Source: JACDBD01 sp050743385 (GTDB lineage Bacteria > Actinomycetota > Acidimicrobiia > IMCC26256 > JACDBD01). From it: a DNA stretch of 6,245 nucleotides. This document shows, piece after piece, positions 5,981 to 6,245 of this stretch (its first letter is position 1; every line of letters starts with the position of its first letter). Made by a program: the position numbers and the translations under genes. The stretch is from NCBI GenBank assembly GCA_050743385.1, contig JBOGFJ010000049.1, forward strand, positions 1-6,245. The letters are read 5' to 3'. The notes beneath the pieces are model-generated. The model was not told the DNA's origin. It ran no database searches and saw nothing but the letters and a program-made list of their open reading frames with translations.

Positions 5981-6245
5981 ACCGCCTTCGCCGGCGCGAC
6001 GTCCGGTCGCAGCGTGCGCAGGGGCTCACCGCGCGTCCACGCGGCCGGGTCGCCCGGACGCCAGCGGCGCCCGCCTCCATCCTCGGCCATGCGCCGACGC
6101 GCCATCGTCTCGGCCGCTCGCCCCGGCGCCACTCCCAGCTCGCGCGCGAGCGCGAACACCCGCGCGGTCGTGTCCTCGATCTCCGCCGCGCGGGTCAGCG
6201 CCCGCCGCGGGTCGTAGCCGACGAACTCCTCCGCGATGTTGATGA
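5977..6245 (-). CDS. Glu/Leu/Phe/Val dehydrogenase family, C-terminal part (leucine dehydrogenase-like)
   Basis: The last 88 residues are visible; the gene begins beyond the right edge. The reading frame is open across 6160-6245 and starts INIAEEFVGYDPRRALTR, followed by AAEIEDTTARVFALA and a GVAPGRAAETMARRRMAE segment. This matches the C-terminal helices of leucine/valine dehydrogenases, where the pattern is (I/V)INVADELxGYxxxRAxxRV..IYDT, then GVPxxxAADRMAExRI. These enzymes reversibly deaminate branched-chain amino acids with NAD+ in the cytoplasm. The NAD-binding and catalytic lysine regions are not in the window. After RMAE there is a tail of about 33 residues rich in Gly, Pro and Arg, a low-complexity extension I do not recognise. 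Its stop overlaps the start of the 92-residue gene by 4 nt. Confidence 0.75.
   Translation of the reverse strand, partial: INIAEEFVGYDPRRALTRAAEIEDTTARVFALARELGVAPGRAAETMARRRMAEDGGGRRWRPGDPAAWTRGEPLRTLRPDVAPAKAV

Noticed and set aside
5636..6217. A 193-codon plus-strand open frame over the ferredoxin and dehydrogenase region
   Set aside because: It is antisense to three coupled minus-strand genes with ribosome-binding sites and family motifs; its product has no recognisable domain.
1..6245. CRISPR array, insertion sequence, tRNA or rRNA
   Set aside because: No regularly spaced repeats, transposase-like protein, long terminal inverted repeats or cloverleaf-like sequence was seen; the spacers between genes are all under 85 bp.

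Overview
This is a high-GC (about 70% by eye) bacterial window with dense, compact gene packing. The codon bias, the TTG/GTG starts and the protein families (FadD19-like steroid-acyl ligase, FdxD-like ferredoxin, a KstR-like operator) point to an actinobacterium able to break down sterols or related isoprenoid/fatty acids. The genus cannot be fixed from this sequence; a Mycobacteriales or Acidimicrobiia-type genome would both fit.

Layout. (1) Positions 1-2206, minus strand: a two-gene unit of a 676-residue FadH/Old Yellow Enzyme-type flavin/iron-sulfur oxidoreductase, followed 10 nt later by the start of an enoyl-CoA hydratase/crotonase that runs off the left edge. (2) Positions 2207-2232: a 26-bp divergent intergenic gap holding a palindrome, CAGAACGTGTTCTA, that matches the KstR operator consensus TnnAACnnGTTnnA at 7 of 8 defined positions. 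(3) Positions 2233-5414, plus strand: two translationally coupled AMP-forming acyl-CoA ligases (543 and 516 residues) overlapping by 1 nt. The first strongly resembles mycobacterial FadD19, the ligase for the C26 side-chain carboxylate of cholesterol catabolites. (4) Positions 5415-5496: a short convergent spacer with a GC-only hairpin. (5) Positions 5497-6245, minus strand: a small single-cluster ferredoxin, a 92-residue protein I do not recognise, and the C-terminus of a leucine/glutamate-type amino-acid dehydrogenase that enters from the right edge; these three are tightly packed and may be cotranscribed.

How the parts fit. The two ligases would activate carboxylic acids (for the first, probably a sterol side-chain acid) to CoA thioesters. 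The crotonase and the OYE-type reductase, transcribed divergently from the same 26-bp gap, could handle enoyl-CoA hydration and reduction of an activated C=C bond. The ferredoxin resembles FdxD (Rv3503c), which sits in the KstR-controlled cholesterol region of M. tuberculosis and is a candidate electron donor to a P450 or other oxygenase not present here. The most informative oddities are the shared KstR-like box abutting the reductase start, and the loss in that reductase of both the second iron-sulfur cysteine and the histidine used by classic dienoyl-CoA reductase. I see no mobile element, CRISPR array, tRNA or rRNA.
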